Origin: Bradyrhizobium sp. Ai1a-2
GTDB lineage: Bacteria > Pseudomonadota > Alphaproteobacteria > Rhizobiales > Xanthobacteraceae
Assembly: GCF_000426245.1 (NCBI RefSeq)
Contig: NZ_AUEZ01000078.1
Coordinates: forward strand, 1-36,801
Reading direction: 5' to 3'
DNA length: 36,801 nt
In this document: in pieces, positions 7,744 through 14,541 of the stretch
How the letters are laid out: each line of letters begins with the position of its first letter
How positions within the stretch are numbered: the first letter of the stretch is position 1
Made by a program: the position numbers and the translations under genes
Notes under the pieces: generated by a model
Databases searched by the model: none
The model's input: only the letters and a program-made list of their open reading frames with translations
Told to the model about the DNA's origin: nothing

Positions 7744-8811
7744 CTACGCTCTACGCACGATCTCCCGCACCAGCCCGACCGTTTCCTCGATCATGCCGGC
7801 CGTCACATCGAGATGCGTGCAGGCCCTGATGCGACCGTCCATCATTGCGAGCAGCACGCCACGTCTGCCCAGTTCCGCGACCATGTTATCGCCGGCGACA
7901 CCAGCACCATCGGGCTTGAAGAAGACGAGATTGGTCTCGGGTTGTTGCACCTCGATGCCGTCGATCTGCGACAGCCCGCGCGCCAGCGCCCTGGCATTGG
8001 CGTGATCGTCGGCGAGGCGGTCGACGTGATGGTCGAGCGCGTGGATGCAGGCGGCGGCGCAGATGCCGGCCTGGCGCATGGAGCCGCCGAGGCGCTGCTT
8101 CCAGCGCCAGACTTCATCGATGAAATCGCGGCTGCCGGCGATGACGCCGCCGATCGGCGCGCCCAGTCCTTTCGAGAAATCGATCCAGGCGGAATCCCAG
8201 CCCGCGGCCATGTCGCGTGCGGAAATGCCGGTAGCGACGCAGGCGTTGAGCAGCCGGGCGCCATCCATATGGGTGGCGAGCCCGTGGGCTTTGGCGATAC
8301 CGACGATCTCGTCGAGCGCGGACTTCTTCCAGATCGTGCCGCCGCCGATATTGGCGGTCTGCTCGACGCTGACCAGCACCTGTGGCGGCTGGTAGCGCGA
8401 ACGCGGATGCAGCGCCGCGCGGAACGTCTCCGGCGCGAACTGGCCGTCGTCGCCGGAAAGCGGCGTGATCTGGAAGCCGCCGAGCGCGGCATGCGCGCCA
8501 CCTTCGCGGGCGATGACATGGGCAGTCGCATGAGCCAGGATCTCATCGCCGGGGCGGCAGTAGGCCAGCGTCGCGGCGACGTTGCACATCGTGCCCGACG
8601 GCATGAACACCGCGGCCTCCTTCCCGAGCAGTTCGGCGACGCGCTGGCAGAGCAGGTTCACGGTCGGATCATCGCCGATCTGCTCGTCGCCAACCTCAGC
8701 CCGCGCCATCGCCTCCCGCATCGCCGGCGTGGGACGCGTTTGGGTGTCGGACAAGAGATTGATGCGAACGAGCGGAGCCTTGGGATCGCGTGGGGCAGGG
8801 GTGTAGGACAT
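7744..8811 (-). CDS. ltaE: Low-specificity L-threonine aldolase family enzyme
   Basis: This PLP-dependent enzyme (355 residues) splits L-threonine or allo-threonine, and possibly other beta-hydroxy amino acids, to glycine and an aldehyde. Typical blocks are NLLSDTQTRPTPAMREAM, GDEQIGDDPTVN, FMPSGTMCNVAA, THMDGARLLNA and the PLP-lysine motif DFSKGLGAPIGG. The ATG at 8811 is preceded by AGGAG; an upstream in-frame start (8865) adds 18 arginine-rich residues and has no comparable site. A related beta-hydroxyaspartate-type aldolase cannot be excluded. The gene lies 57 bp downstream of the toxin gene on the same strand, and nothing suggests a functional link. Confidence 0.85.
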   Translation of the reverse strand: MSYTPAPRDPKAPLVRINLLSDTQTRPTPAMREAMARAEVGDEQIGDDPTVNLLCQRVAELLGKEAAVFMPSGTMCNVAATLAYCRPGDEILAHATAHVIAREGGAHAALGGFQITPLSGDDGQFAPETFRAALHPRSRYQPPQVLVSVEQTANIGGGTIWKKSALDEIVGIAKAHGLATHMDGARLLNACVATGISARDMAAGWDSAWIDFSKGLGAPIGGVIAGSRDFIDEVWRWKQRLGGSMRQAGICAAACIHALDHHVDRLADDHANARALARGLSQIDGIEVQQPETNLVFFKPDGAGVAGDNMVAELGRRGVLLAMMDGRIRACTHLDVTAGMIEETVGLVREIVRRA

Positions 8812-8868
8812 GGCTCTCCTCGTTGCTCCGGGGCGGCGTCGCCAGCGAGATACGGCGCAAATCATTTG

Positions 8869-9147
8869 TCAGCCGATCGGTCGCCGGGCGGCGTGGCGAA
8901 ATCGCATAATGATAATTTCGGTCGCGGTCACGCGATAATCAATCAGATAAGGATGTGGGCTCGCCGGAAGACGACGGACGTTAGGACGGCTTGTTGCACG
9001 ACCTGCGTAGGGGTGCTCTTGCAACAGCGCCACGAGTGCCGCGATCCGGTCACGAACATGAACGGCGCCCTGAGGTGATCGTACTTCAATGTAGGTGAGG
9101 ACTTGATCGATCTGCGTAAGCGCACGACGCGTATAGCGGATATTCAC
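8869..9147 (-). CDS. Type II toxin of the RelE/ParE superfamily
   Basis: The 92-residue product NIRYTRRALTQIDQVLTYIEVRSPQGAVHVRDRI... with LLQEHPYAGRATSRPNVRRLPASPHPYLIDYRV and the C-terminal IIIMRFRHAARRP matches the RelE/ParE fold: two N-terminal helices, then a beta-sheet with the conserved Y.I.Y strand and H..R end. ParE-type toxins poison gyrase and RelE-type toxins cut mRNA on the ribosome; the N-terminus and the C-terminal RHAARRP look more like ParE. The GTG start at 9147 overlaps the antitoxin stop (GTGA, 9144-9147), giving translational coupling. An ATG at 9165 inside the antitoxin gene is a less likely start. Confidence 0.85.
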   Translation of the reverse strand: MNIRYTRRALTQIDQVLTYIEVRSPQGAVHVRDRIAALVALLQEHPYAGRATSRPNVRRLPASPHPYLIDYRVTATEIIIMRFRHAARRPIG

Positions 9148-9371
9148 AGTCCGTGCTTCGCCCACATGGCCCGTACTTCTTCGACGGAGGCAAGATCGCC
9201 GCGTGCGATCTCGGCATCAGCTTCCGCCAGATCGGCTTCTTCCTCGGGCGTCAACTGAAGGGACGGCTGATCGACGCCTGCGAGCTGTAGCATGACGCGC
9301 GCGAGCTCGTCCTGCTCTGCATCAGGCAGGTTGGCGACGGTACTAAATGCTTCTTCGAGTAACCGGGTCAT
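9144..9371 (-). CDS. Antitoxin partner of the RelE/ParE-type toxin
   Basis: This 75-residue acidic protein begins MTRLLEEAFSTVANLPDAEQDELARVML and contains the stretch LTPEEEADLAEADAEIARGD followed by EVRAMWAKHGL. That layout, an N-terminal helical DNA-binding or dimer part and a C-terminal toxin-wrapping helix, is usual for antitoxins placed directly before ParE/RelE toxins. The ATG at 9371 is chosen because a promoter and operator end just upstream of it; a longer frame to 9422 would run through the rpsD terminator. No Shine-Dalgarno sequence precedes the ATG and the predicted -10 box ends 7 bp before it, so the message may be leaderless. Confidence 0.8.
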   Translation of the reverse strand: MTRLLEEAFSTVANLPDAEQDELARVMLQLAGVDQPSLQLTPEEEADLAEADAEIARGDLASVEEVRAMWAKHGL

Positions 9372-9378
9372 AGCTGGA

Positions 9379-9407
9379 ACTATAACACCAATTTGGTGCC
9401 CAAACAA
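9379..9407 (-). promoter_or_regulatory. Promoter with operator palindrome for the toxin-antitoxin pair
   Basis: On the minus strand TTGTTT (9407-9402), 17 bases, and TATAGT (9384-9379) form a plausible promoter. The spacer contains the perfect inverted repeat CACCAA-A-TTGGTG (9386-9398), well placed for autorepression by the antitoxin. The distance from the -10 box puts the transcript start at or next to the A of the antitoxin ATG (9371). Confidence 0.5.
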
Positions 9408-9408
9408 A

Positions 9409-9433
9409 AAGGCCCCGGACAAACCGGGGCCTT
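9409..9433 (-). terminator. Rho-independent terminator of rpsD
   Basis: The perfect arms AAGGCCCCGG and CCGGGGCCTT with a 5-base loop are followed on the minus strand by TTTGTTT. It lies 23 bp after the rpsD stop and directly before the toxin-antitoxin promoter, so it insulates the two units. Confidence 0.9.
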
Positions 9434-9456
9434 CGATATTCGAAATCTGCTTCCGA

Positions 9457-10074
9457 TCAGCGCGAATAGAATTCGACGATCAGATGCGGCTCCATCTGCA
9501 CCGGGAACGGCACATCGGACAGGCCGGGAATGCGGATATACTTCGCGGTCATCTTGCCGTGATCGACCTCGAGGAAGTCGGGCACATCGCGCTCGGGGAG
9601 CTGCGAGGCTTCGAGCACGGTGACGAGCTGCTTGGAGGCTTCCTTGACCTCGATCACGTCGCCGATCTTGAGCCGGTAGCTGCTGATGTTGACGCGGCGG
9701 CCGTTCACCTTGACGTGGCCGTGGTTGATGAACTGGCGCGCGGCGAACATCGTGGGCACGAACTTGGCGCGATACACGACGGTGTCGAGACGACGCTCCA
9801 ACAGGCCGATCAGGTTCTCGCCGGTGTCGCCCTTCAGGCGGCCGGCCTCGACATAGATGCCGTGGAACTGGCGCTCGGAAATGTTGGCGTAATAGCCTTT
9901 AAGCTTCTGCTTGGCGCGGAGCTGCACGCCGAAGTCGGAGAGCTTGCCCTTGCGGCGCTGGCCGTGCTGGCCGGGGCCGTATTCGCGGCGGTTCACGGGG
10001 CTCTTCGGGCGGCCCCAGATATTCTGGCCCATGCGGCGATCGATCTTGTATTTCGCCTCACTGCGCTTTGTCAT
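9457..10074 (-). CDS. rpsD: 30S ribosomal protein S4
   Basis: S4 is a primary 16S rRNA-binding protein that starts assembly of the small subunit body. The 205 residues are full length. The N-terminal KRSEAKYKIDRRMGQNIWG, the basic GPGQHGQRRKGKLSDFG stretch, GLLERRLDTVVYRAKF and the S4 RNA-binding domain ARQFINHGHVKVNGRRVNISSYRLKIGDVI are all present. The N-terminus has no zinc-binding cysteines, so it is the Cys-free form. The gene stands alone, with its own upstream leader and a strong terminator downstream, as is usual in Rhizobiales where rpsD is outside the alpha operon. Confidence 0.97.
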   Translation of the reverse strand: MTKRSEAKYKIDRRMGQNIWGRPKSPVNRREYGPGQHGQRRKGKLSDFGVQLRAKQKLKGYYANISERQFHGIYVEAGRLKGDTGENLIGLLERRLDTVVYRAKFVPTMFAARQFINHGHVKVNGRRVNISSYRLKIGDVIEVKEASKQLVTVLEASQLPERDVPDFLEVDHGKMTAKYIRIPGLSDVPFPVQMEPHLIVEFYSR

Positions 10075-10198
10075 CGCGTCCTCTTAAGTTCAAATGTGGA
10101 TTTGAGGAGACGCGCCCTCCTGTGCAGCCTGCCGTTTGGCCGGTGCCGACAGGTCCGCCTCGAAAGCTCGAGGACGAACCACGGGTCGCGAAACGCAT

Positions 10199-10220
10199 CG
10201 CGGGCCGAAATCGGCCCGCG
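10199..10220 (-). other. GC-rich hairpin in the rpsD leader
   Basis: Perfect 10-bp arms CGCGGGCCGA / TCGGCCCGCG lie about 125 bp upstream of the rpsD start. There is no U-tract on either strand, so it is not a simple terminator; within the rpsD leader it could form part of an S4-binding or attenuating structure. Confidence 0.45.
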
Positions 10221-10230
10221 AGCAGGTGGC

Positions 10231-10259
10231 TTTTAGGGGAAAGATGGCCGCCCTGTCAA
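10231..10259 (-). promoter_or_regulatory. Probable rpsD promoter
   Basis: On the minus strand a perfect TTGACA (10259-10254) is followed after 16 bases by the weak box CCTAAA. Transcription from here would give a leader of about 150 nt carrying the hairpin at 10199-10220. The whole 10075-10425 interval between the cupin gene and rpsD has no credible ORF. Confidence 0.45.
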
Positions 10260-10392
10260 CGAAAGAGGCGGTTATTTAGGGCCATCAGGTCGCAATTGTC
10301 GGCAACCGCTCTATCGGTTTGCTGCCGATCGGCCCGCAATTCCGTTGGTTCTAGGGCGTGAGCCCGAAAAATCACGCGAAAACAAGGAACTA

Positions 10393-10426
10393 AAGCGAAA
10401 TGATGATCCAGGAAATCATCTCGCTT
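10393..10426 (-). terminator. Probable terminator of the cupin gene
   Basis: The arms AAGCGAAATGAT and ATCATCTCGCTT pair with one mismatch and the minus-strand sequence after them is T-rich (TTAGTTCCTTGTTTT). The stem begins at the cupin stop codon. Confidence 0.5.
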
Positions 10427-10812
10427 CAGGGTGCCGGCTTGACCAGCGGCTCTCCCGCCTTCACTACGTAGACCCCGAGCACCTTGAAGGGCTTATCACC
10501 GGCTTTGGCGTCGTGAATCGCGCCCGGCGGGATCTGGTAGGATTCGCCGGCCTTGATCTTCTTCGGCGGCTGGCCGTCGATCACGAGTTCAAGTTCGCCA
10601 TCCAGCACATAGCCGGTCTCGGCGCCGGGATGCGTGTGGCGTCCCGCCGCACCGCCGGCCGGCACTTCGGCAATGGCGGTGATGGTGTTGTAGCCCTCCG
10701 GAAAATCGAGCTTCTGCAGCGGCGTGCGCTTGATGCCGCTTTGCTGGGCGATGGCGACGCCCGCTCCCGCGATCGCGACGATGGCCAGTCCGAGCAGTGC
10801 TTTCTTGATCAT
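10426..10812 (-). CDS. Exported cupin-domain protein
   Basis: This 128-residue protein has an N-terminal signal peptide (hydrophobic residues about 5-20, cleavage likely near AIA-QQ) and one cupin barrel. Cupin motif 1 is visible as HTHPGAETGYVLDGELEL, supplying two His and one Glu metal ligands, and motif 2 as IPPGAIHDA, supplying the third His. The protein is therefore likely a periplasmic metal-binding small cupin; its substrate cannot be told. The ATG at 10812 is preceded by a strong AGGAGGA. It stands alone between rpsD and the aldolase gene. Confidence 0.85.
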   Translation of the reverse strand: MIKKALLGLAIVAIAGAGVAIAQQSGIKRTPLQKLDFPEGYNTITAIAEVPAGGAAGRHTHPGAETGYVLDGELELVIDGQPPKKIKAGESYQIPPGAIHDAKAGDKPFKVLGVYVVKAGEPLVKPAP

Positions 10813-10871
10813 GGCGTTTCCTCCTGCCTGTTGGGGGAACCTAGCAGTGGGCTTCCGCCGCGAGAAGCGAG

Positions 10872-11648
10872 CTAGCGCCTGATTCCCGCAAAACTGGCGG
10901 CAATGCCGCGCTGGAGCAGCGACCAGTCGAAGCCGAGCGCGAGCGCAAGGTAGCCGCGCTCGATCATCGCGTTGGCCTGCTCGGCGGACCGCGCCACACC
11001 GCCGATCGGCACGCCGCTTTTGAGGATGCCTTCCTCGGCGCGCTGCATCAGCGCCACCACTTCGGGATCGTCGGGGAGGCCGCGCTTGTTGATGGAGGTG
11101 GCGAGGTCGCCGGGCCCGATCACGGCGATGTCGATACCCGGGGTGGCCATGATGTCGTCGATTCGCTCGACCGCTTCGACATGCTCGATCGTGACCATGC
11201 AGATCATGTCGTCATCGGCCGTGGTCATATAGTCCGCCATCGAGACGCCCCAGCGGAACGGCGCATGGAACGGCCCCCACAGCCGGTCGCCTCTGGGCGG
11301 ATAACGTACGCTGCGCACCGCCTTCTCGGCCTCGGCGCGGCTGCAGATCATCGGGAAATTGATGCCGAGTGCGCCGATGTCCATCGGCGCCTTGGCGAGC
11401 CAGGGCTCGTTGGCCGCAATGCGCGCCATCGGCACACATGGCGTGCCGGAAGTTGCCACGATCATCGCGTGCGCGGTGCCAAGATCGATCGGGCCGTGCT
11501 CGAGGTCGACGATGATCCAGTCGAGCGACTGCGCCATGATCTGCACGGTTTGAATGCTCGGGATGGTGGCGATCGCGCCGAAGGTCGGGCGCTTCTCTCG
11601 CCATTGCTGTCGCAGCCGGTTGAGGGGAGTTGGCGTCGTGGAGGTCAA
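10872..11648 (-). CDS. HpcH/HpaI aldolase family protein
   Basis: This class II pyruvate aldolase-type enzyme of 258 residues resembles 4-hydroxy-2-oxoheptanedioate aldolase and 2-dehydro-3-deoxyglucarate aldolase. Family blocks include WIIVDLEHGPIDLG (catalytic His and metal-region Glu), the CMVTIEHVEAVERID metal-ligand region and DIAVIGPGDLATSI (metal-binding Asp). The reading frame has no ATG near its beginning: I accept the TTG at 11648 because GGAG lies seven bases before it and the N-terminus is of normal length. The physiological substrate is not evident; neighbours (cupin, murI) give no pathway clue. Confidence 0.82.
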   Translation of the reverse strand: MTSTTPTPLNRLRQQWREKRPTFGAIATIPSIQTVQIMAQSLDWIIVDLEHGPIDLGTAHAMIVATSGTPCVPMARIAANEPWLAKAPMDIGALGINFPMICSRAEAEKAVRSVRYPPRGDRLWGPFHAPFRWGVSMADYMTTADDDMICMVTIEHVEAVERIDDIMATPGIDIAVIGPGDLATSINKRGLPDDPEVVALMQRAEEGILKSGVPIGGVARSAEQANAMIERGYLALALGFDWSLLQRGIAASFAGIRR

Positions 11649-11712
11649 AGCAGAACTCCATTGAACTTGCGGTGCTCGCCGAGCCTATCAGCGCCGTATG
11701 GTGGCGGAAAGT

Positions 11713-12498
11713 TCAAGCCGGGATCCGGCCACCGAAAAACGGCATCAGCGCCCGGCTGAGCGTATGCGGACGGTTGGAGGTGAAGAGCATTTCGGCACCG
11801 GCTTCGTCTCTGCCATCGCCGGGCGGGCCGAGCAGATCGGAGACGCGTCGCGCGATAGCCGGCGCCGGGTCGATCCAGTCGACCGGCCATGGCGCGAGCT
11901 TGACCAGGCGATCCAGCAGCAAGGGATAATGCGTACAGGCGAGCACCACGGTGTCGGTACGCGCCGGGCCGTCCAGAAAGCAGGGCTCAAGTTCAGCGGC
12001 GATATCGCTGTCGCTAACTTCTCCACCGCGCAGCGCGGCTTCCGCCAGCGAAGCGAGCTCGCCCGAGCCGACCAGCGTCACCTCGCAGCCCTGTCCGAAA
12101 TCCTGGATCAGCTTTCGCGTATATTCGCGTTTGACCGTGCCCCTGGTGCCCAGCACGGATACCCGCTTGGTCTTCGAGCCGGCGCAGGCCGGCTTGATGG
12201 CCGGCACGGTTCCGACGAACGGCAGGCTATAGGCGTCACGCAGGTGCGACATGACGAGCGTGGAAGCGGTATTGCAGGCGATCACGACCAGATCGGGCGT
12301 GTGGCTCCCGATCAATTCGCCGACCAGCGGCACCACGCGCGCGATGATCTCTTCCTCGCCATGGTGGCCATAGGGAAAGAAGGCGTCGTCGGCGACATAG
12401 ACGTAACGCGCGTCGGGCCGGGCGCGCACGATCTCGCGCAACACCGTCAGCCCGCCAAGGCCGGAATCGAAGACCAGAATGGTTACGGGAGCCGCCAC
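11713..12498 (-). CDS. murI: Glutamate racemase
   Basis: MurI converts L-glutamate to D-glutamate for peptidoglycan. The protein (261 residues) has the N-terminal DSGLGGLTVLREI with the conserved Asp-Ser, the first catalytic cysteine in VVIACNTAST and the second in VVLACTHYPLLL, all characteristic. A GTG start at 12498 is used; AAGG lies a few bases before it. The gene ends 64 bp before the start of the aldolase gene on the same strand, so they may be co-transcribed. Confidence 0.94.
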   Translation of the reverse strand: MAAPVTILVFDSGLGGLTVLREIVRARPDARYVYVADDAFFPYGHHGEEEIIARVVPLVGELIGSHTPDLVVIACNTASTLVMSHLRDAYSLPFVGTVPAIKPACAGSKTKRVSVLGTRGTVKREYTRKLIQDFGQGCEVTLVGSGELASLAEAALRGGEVSDSDIAAELEPCFLDGPARTDTVVLACTHYPLLLDRLVKLAPWPVDWIDPAPAIARRVSDLLGPPGDGRDEAGAEMLFTSNRPHTLSRALMPFFGGRIPA

Positions 12499-12693
12499 GG
12501 TTCAACCTTATCCCATTCCAGCGTTACGATTCAGTTCATTTAAGGGTGCCGGCGGCCCTTCGGCCACGGTCCAGGCCAACGGGGATTTTGGAACGATTCA
12601 AATCGCCTTCACCGGAGGCGAGGGTTATCAGGATGTGTTGCAGCGCGGCAAGGGCCCGGCGGCGACGAACTCGAAGCCGACGGGGCCGTGTGC

Positions 12694-13245
12694 ATGATCC
12701 GAAACACGACATCGAGCTGGGGCAGCGTCGCGCGTGGATTCCACTGGTTCCTCGCGGCGGCCATCATCGGCATGATCGCTTTCGGCTGGTGGATGAACCA
12801 TATCCCCCCGCGCCCGGACCGCTTCTTCTATCGCTCGATCCATGCCGATGTCGGCTATGTCGTGCTGCTCCTGACACTGCTCCGGCTGGTCTGGCGCGGC
12901 GCCAACCCGCCGCCGGCCTTGCCGAACGATACCTCGCGCTGGCACCGGATCGCGGCATGGATCAGCCATTTCGCGCTCTATGCCGTCACCATCGTGGTGG
13001 CACTGCTGGGTTGGGCGCATTCCGGCGCCCGGACGCCGAACTATTCAGACTGGTTCGGGATGTTTCAGGTGCCGCAGATCACGTCGCCTGACCGGGCCGC
13101 GGCGCAGGCCTATGAAAACCGGCACATCTATTTCGCCTACGTACTGCTGGCGCTGATCGGAATTCACGTTGCCGCGGTAGCCTGGCATCACTTCATGCGG
13201 CGCGATCGCGTCGCTGCCCGGATGGTCGACGGAGCGCCGGGCTGA
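12694..13245 (+). CDS. Cytochrome b561 family membrane protein
   Basis: The 183-residue protein has four membrane segments and haem-ligand histidines in the expected places: ARGFHWFLAAAIIG in helix 1, RSIHADVGYVVLLL in helix 2, the HFALYAVTIVV segment, and YVLLALIGIHVAAVAWHHF in the last helix. Bacterial b561 proteins of this type pass electrons across or within the inner membrane, for example from quinol. The ATG at 12694 is taken; a start two codons earlier is also possible, and neither has a clear ribosome site. It is followed after 107 bp by the cupredoxin and FTR1 genes, so it might supply electrons during iron uptake, but this link is only inferred from position. Confidence 0.88.
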   Translation: MIRNTTSSWGSVARGFHWFLAAAIIGMIAFGWWMNHIPPRPDRFFYRSIHADVGYVVLLLTLLRLVWRGANPPPALPNDTSRWHRIAAWISHFALYAVTIVVALLGWAHSGARTPNYSDWFGMFQVPQITSPDRAAAQAYENRHIYFAYVLLALIGIHVAAVAWHHFMRRDRVAARMVDGAPG

Positions 13246-13261
13246 TTGATTTAGAATCAAT
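13245..13261. promoter_or_regulatory. Palindrome upstream of the iron-permease pair
   Basis: ATTGATT-TAG-AATCAAT is a perfect 7-bp inverted repeat with a 3-base centre, starting on the b561 stop codon and about 90 bp before the cupredoxin gene. The spacing is one base too long for a FixK/FNR box, and TTTAGAAT resembles only half of an Irr-type iron control element, so the binding factor is open. Confidence 0.4.
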
Positions 13262-13352
13262 CCAGCTCGTTGCATGTTTTTCCCCCTTCCCGGGGAGGCT
13301 GCGCTCGGCGTATGGCTCGCTTGATACTGTCAGCCATCACCGAAAGAATCCC

Positions 13353-13709
13353 ATGTCCATCTCGCAGATGTTTTCAAAGGTGACGTCGCTTGCCGTCGTC
13401 GCGCTGCTGTCGGTCGTCGCCATCGGCGCGGCGCTGGCGCAAAACGCGACCGAGATCCAGTTGAGCTACAAGGACAAGAAATTCGATCCTGCCGAGATCA
13501 GCGCGCCCGCCAACACGCCGATCGTGATCAAGCTTAAGAACAACGACGGCAAGGCGATGGAATTCGAAAGCAAGACCCTGAAGGTCGAGAAGATCATCGC
13601 CGCCGGCGCCGACGCCACCATCAATGTGCGGGCACAGAAGCCCGGTCGCTACGAGTTCTTCGACGAGTACAACGAGAAGACGGCGCGCGGTGCGCTGGTG
13701 GTGAAATAG
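13353..13709 (+). CDS. Periplasmic cupredoxin-fold protein paired with FTR1
   Basis: The 118-residue precursor has a signal peptide (about 1-29, ending ALAQ) and a mature domain with the pattern FDPAEISAPANTPIVIKLKNNDGKAMEFESKTLKVEK...ATINVRAQKPGRYEFFDEYNEKTARGALVVK, as in the cupredoxin part of EfeO and in FtrB-like proteins of FTR1 systems. The mature protein contains no His and no Cys, so it cannot form a normal blue-copper site; acidic clusters (EFES, EFFDEYNE) are the likely metal contacts. It sits 4 bp before the FTR1 permease gene and is surely its partner, probably handling ferrous or ferric iron outside the membrane. Confidence 0.85.
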   Translation: MSISQMFSKVTSLAVVALLSVVAIGAALAQNATEIQLSYKDKKFDPAEISAPANTPIVIKLKNNDGKAMEFESKTLKVEKIIAAGADATINVRAQKPGRYEFFDEYNEKTARGALVVK

Positions 13710-13713
13710 AGCC

Positions 13714-14541
13714 GTGGTCGCCTCGCTTATCATCGTCTTCCGTGAAGTGTTCGAGGCCGGCCTGATCGTCGGCATCGTGCTCGCCGTCACGCGCACCGTC
13801 GCGCAGCGCAATCTGTGGATCGGCGGCGGCGTGCTCGTTGGCGTGCTCGCTGCCTGCGTCGTCGCGGCCTTTGCCGGCGCGCTGTCCAATCTGTTCGCCG
13901 GCATGGGGCAGGAGGTGTTCAACGCCTTCATCCTGATCATCGCGGTCGTGATGCTGACCTGGCACAATGTCTGGATGGCGCGCCACGGCAAGGAACTGGC
14001 CGGCGAACTCCGTGCTGCCGGGCAGGCCGTGGTCGAGGGCTCGAAGTCGCTGTTTGCGCTCGCCGTCGTGGTCGGGGTCGCGGTGCTGCGCGAGGGCAGC
14101 GAGGTCGTGCTGTTCCTCTATGGCGTGATCGCCGGCGGCGACAGCGGCCTCGGCGTCGCGATCGGCGGATTCTTGGGGCTCCTGCTCGGCGTCATGGTCT
14201 GCCTGCTGACCTATCTCGGCCTCGTCCGCATTCCGACGCACGCGCTGTTTGCCACCACGACGGTGTTGATCGCGCTGCTCGCCGCCGGAATGGCGGCGCA
14301 GGCTGCGGCGTTCCTCGAACGTGCCAACTGGGTGACCGCGCTTGATAACGTGGTGTGGGACAGTGGCTGGCTGTTGTCGGACTCCAGCCTTCTCGGCAAG
14401 GCGCTGCATACGCTGATCGGCTACACCGACCAGCCGACCGCAATGCAGCTCACGGTCTACCTTGCGATCCTGCTCATCACGTTCGTGCTGATGCGGCTCT
14501 ACGGTGCGCCGGCACAGGTAACCGCGCCGGCCCGGCGCTGA
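13714..14541 (+). CDS. FTR1-family iron permease
   Basis: This 275-residue protein has seven or so membrane segments and the two REXXE iron-binding motifs of FTR1/EfeU permeases: FREVFEAG (residues 9-14) and LREGSEVVLF (about residues 128-137). It imports iron, usually with oxidation or reduction coupled to partners; here the partner is the cupredoxin-fold protein immediately upstream, and the nearby cytochrome b561 may take part. A GTG start at 13714 follows the upstream stop by 4 bp. The stop codon TGA abuts the stop of the convergent purB. No EfeB-type peroxidase or FtrA-like P19 protein is present in the window, so the system is minimal. Confidence 0.92.
   Translation: MVASLIIVFREVFEAGLIVGIVLAVTRTVAQRNLWIGGGVLVGVLAACVVAAFAGALSNLFAGMGQEVFNAFILIIAVVMLTWHNVWMARHGKELAGELRAAGQAVVEGSKSLFALAVVVGVAVLREGSEVVLFLYGVIAGGDSGLGVAIGGFLGLLLGVMVCLLTYLGLVRIPTHALFATTTVLIALLAAGMAAQAAAFLERANWVTALDNVVWDSGWLLSDSSLLGKALHTLIGYTDQPTAMQLTVYLAILLITFVLMRLYGAPAQVTAPARR

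Noticed and set aside
12479..12697. Possible small gene of 72 codons before cytochrome b561
   Set aside because: It starts inside the murI 5' end, has no ribosome site and shows no conserved-looking sequence.
13245..13261. Third FixK/FNR box
   Set aside because: The arms resemble TTGAT and ATCAA but the spacing is five bases rather than four, so it is reported only as a palindrome of unknown factor.
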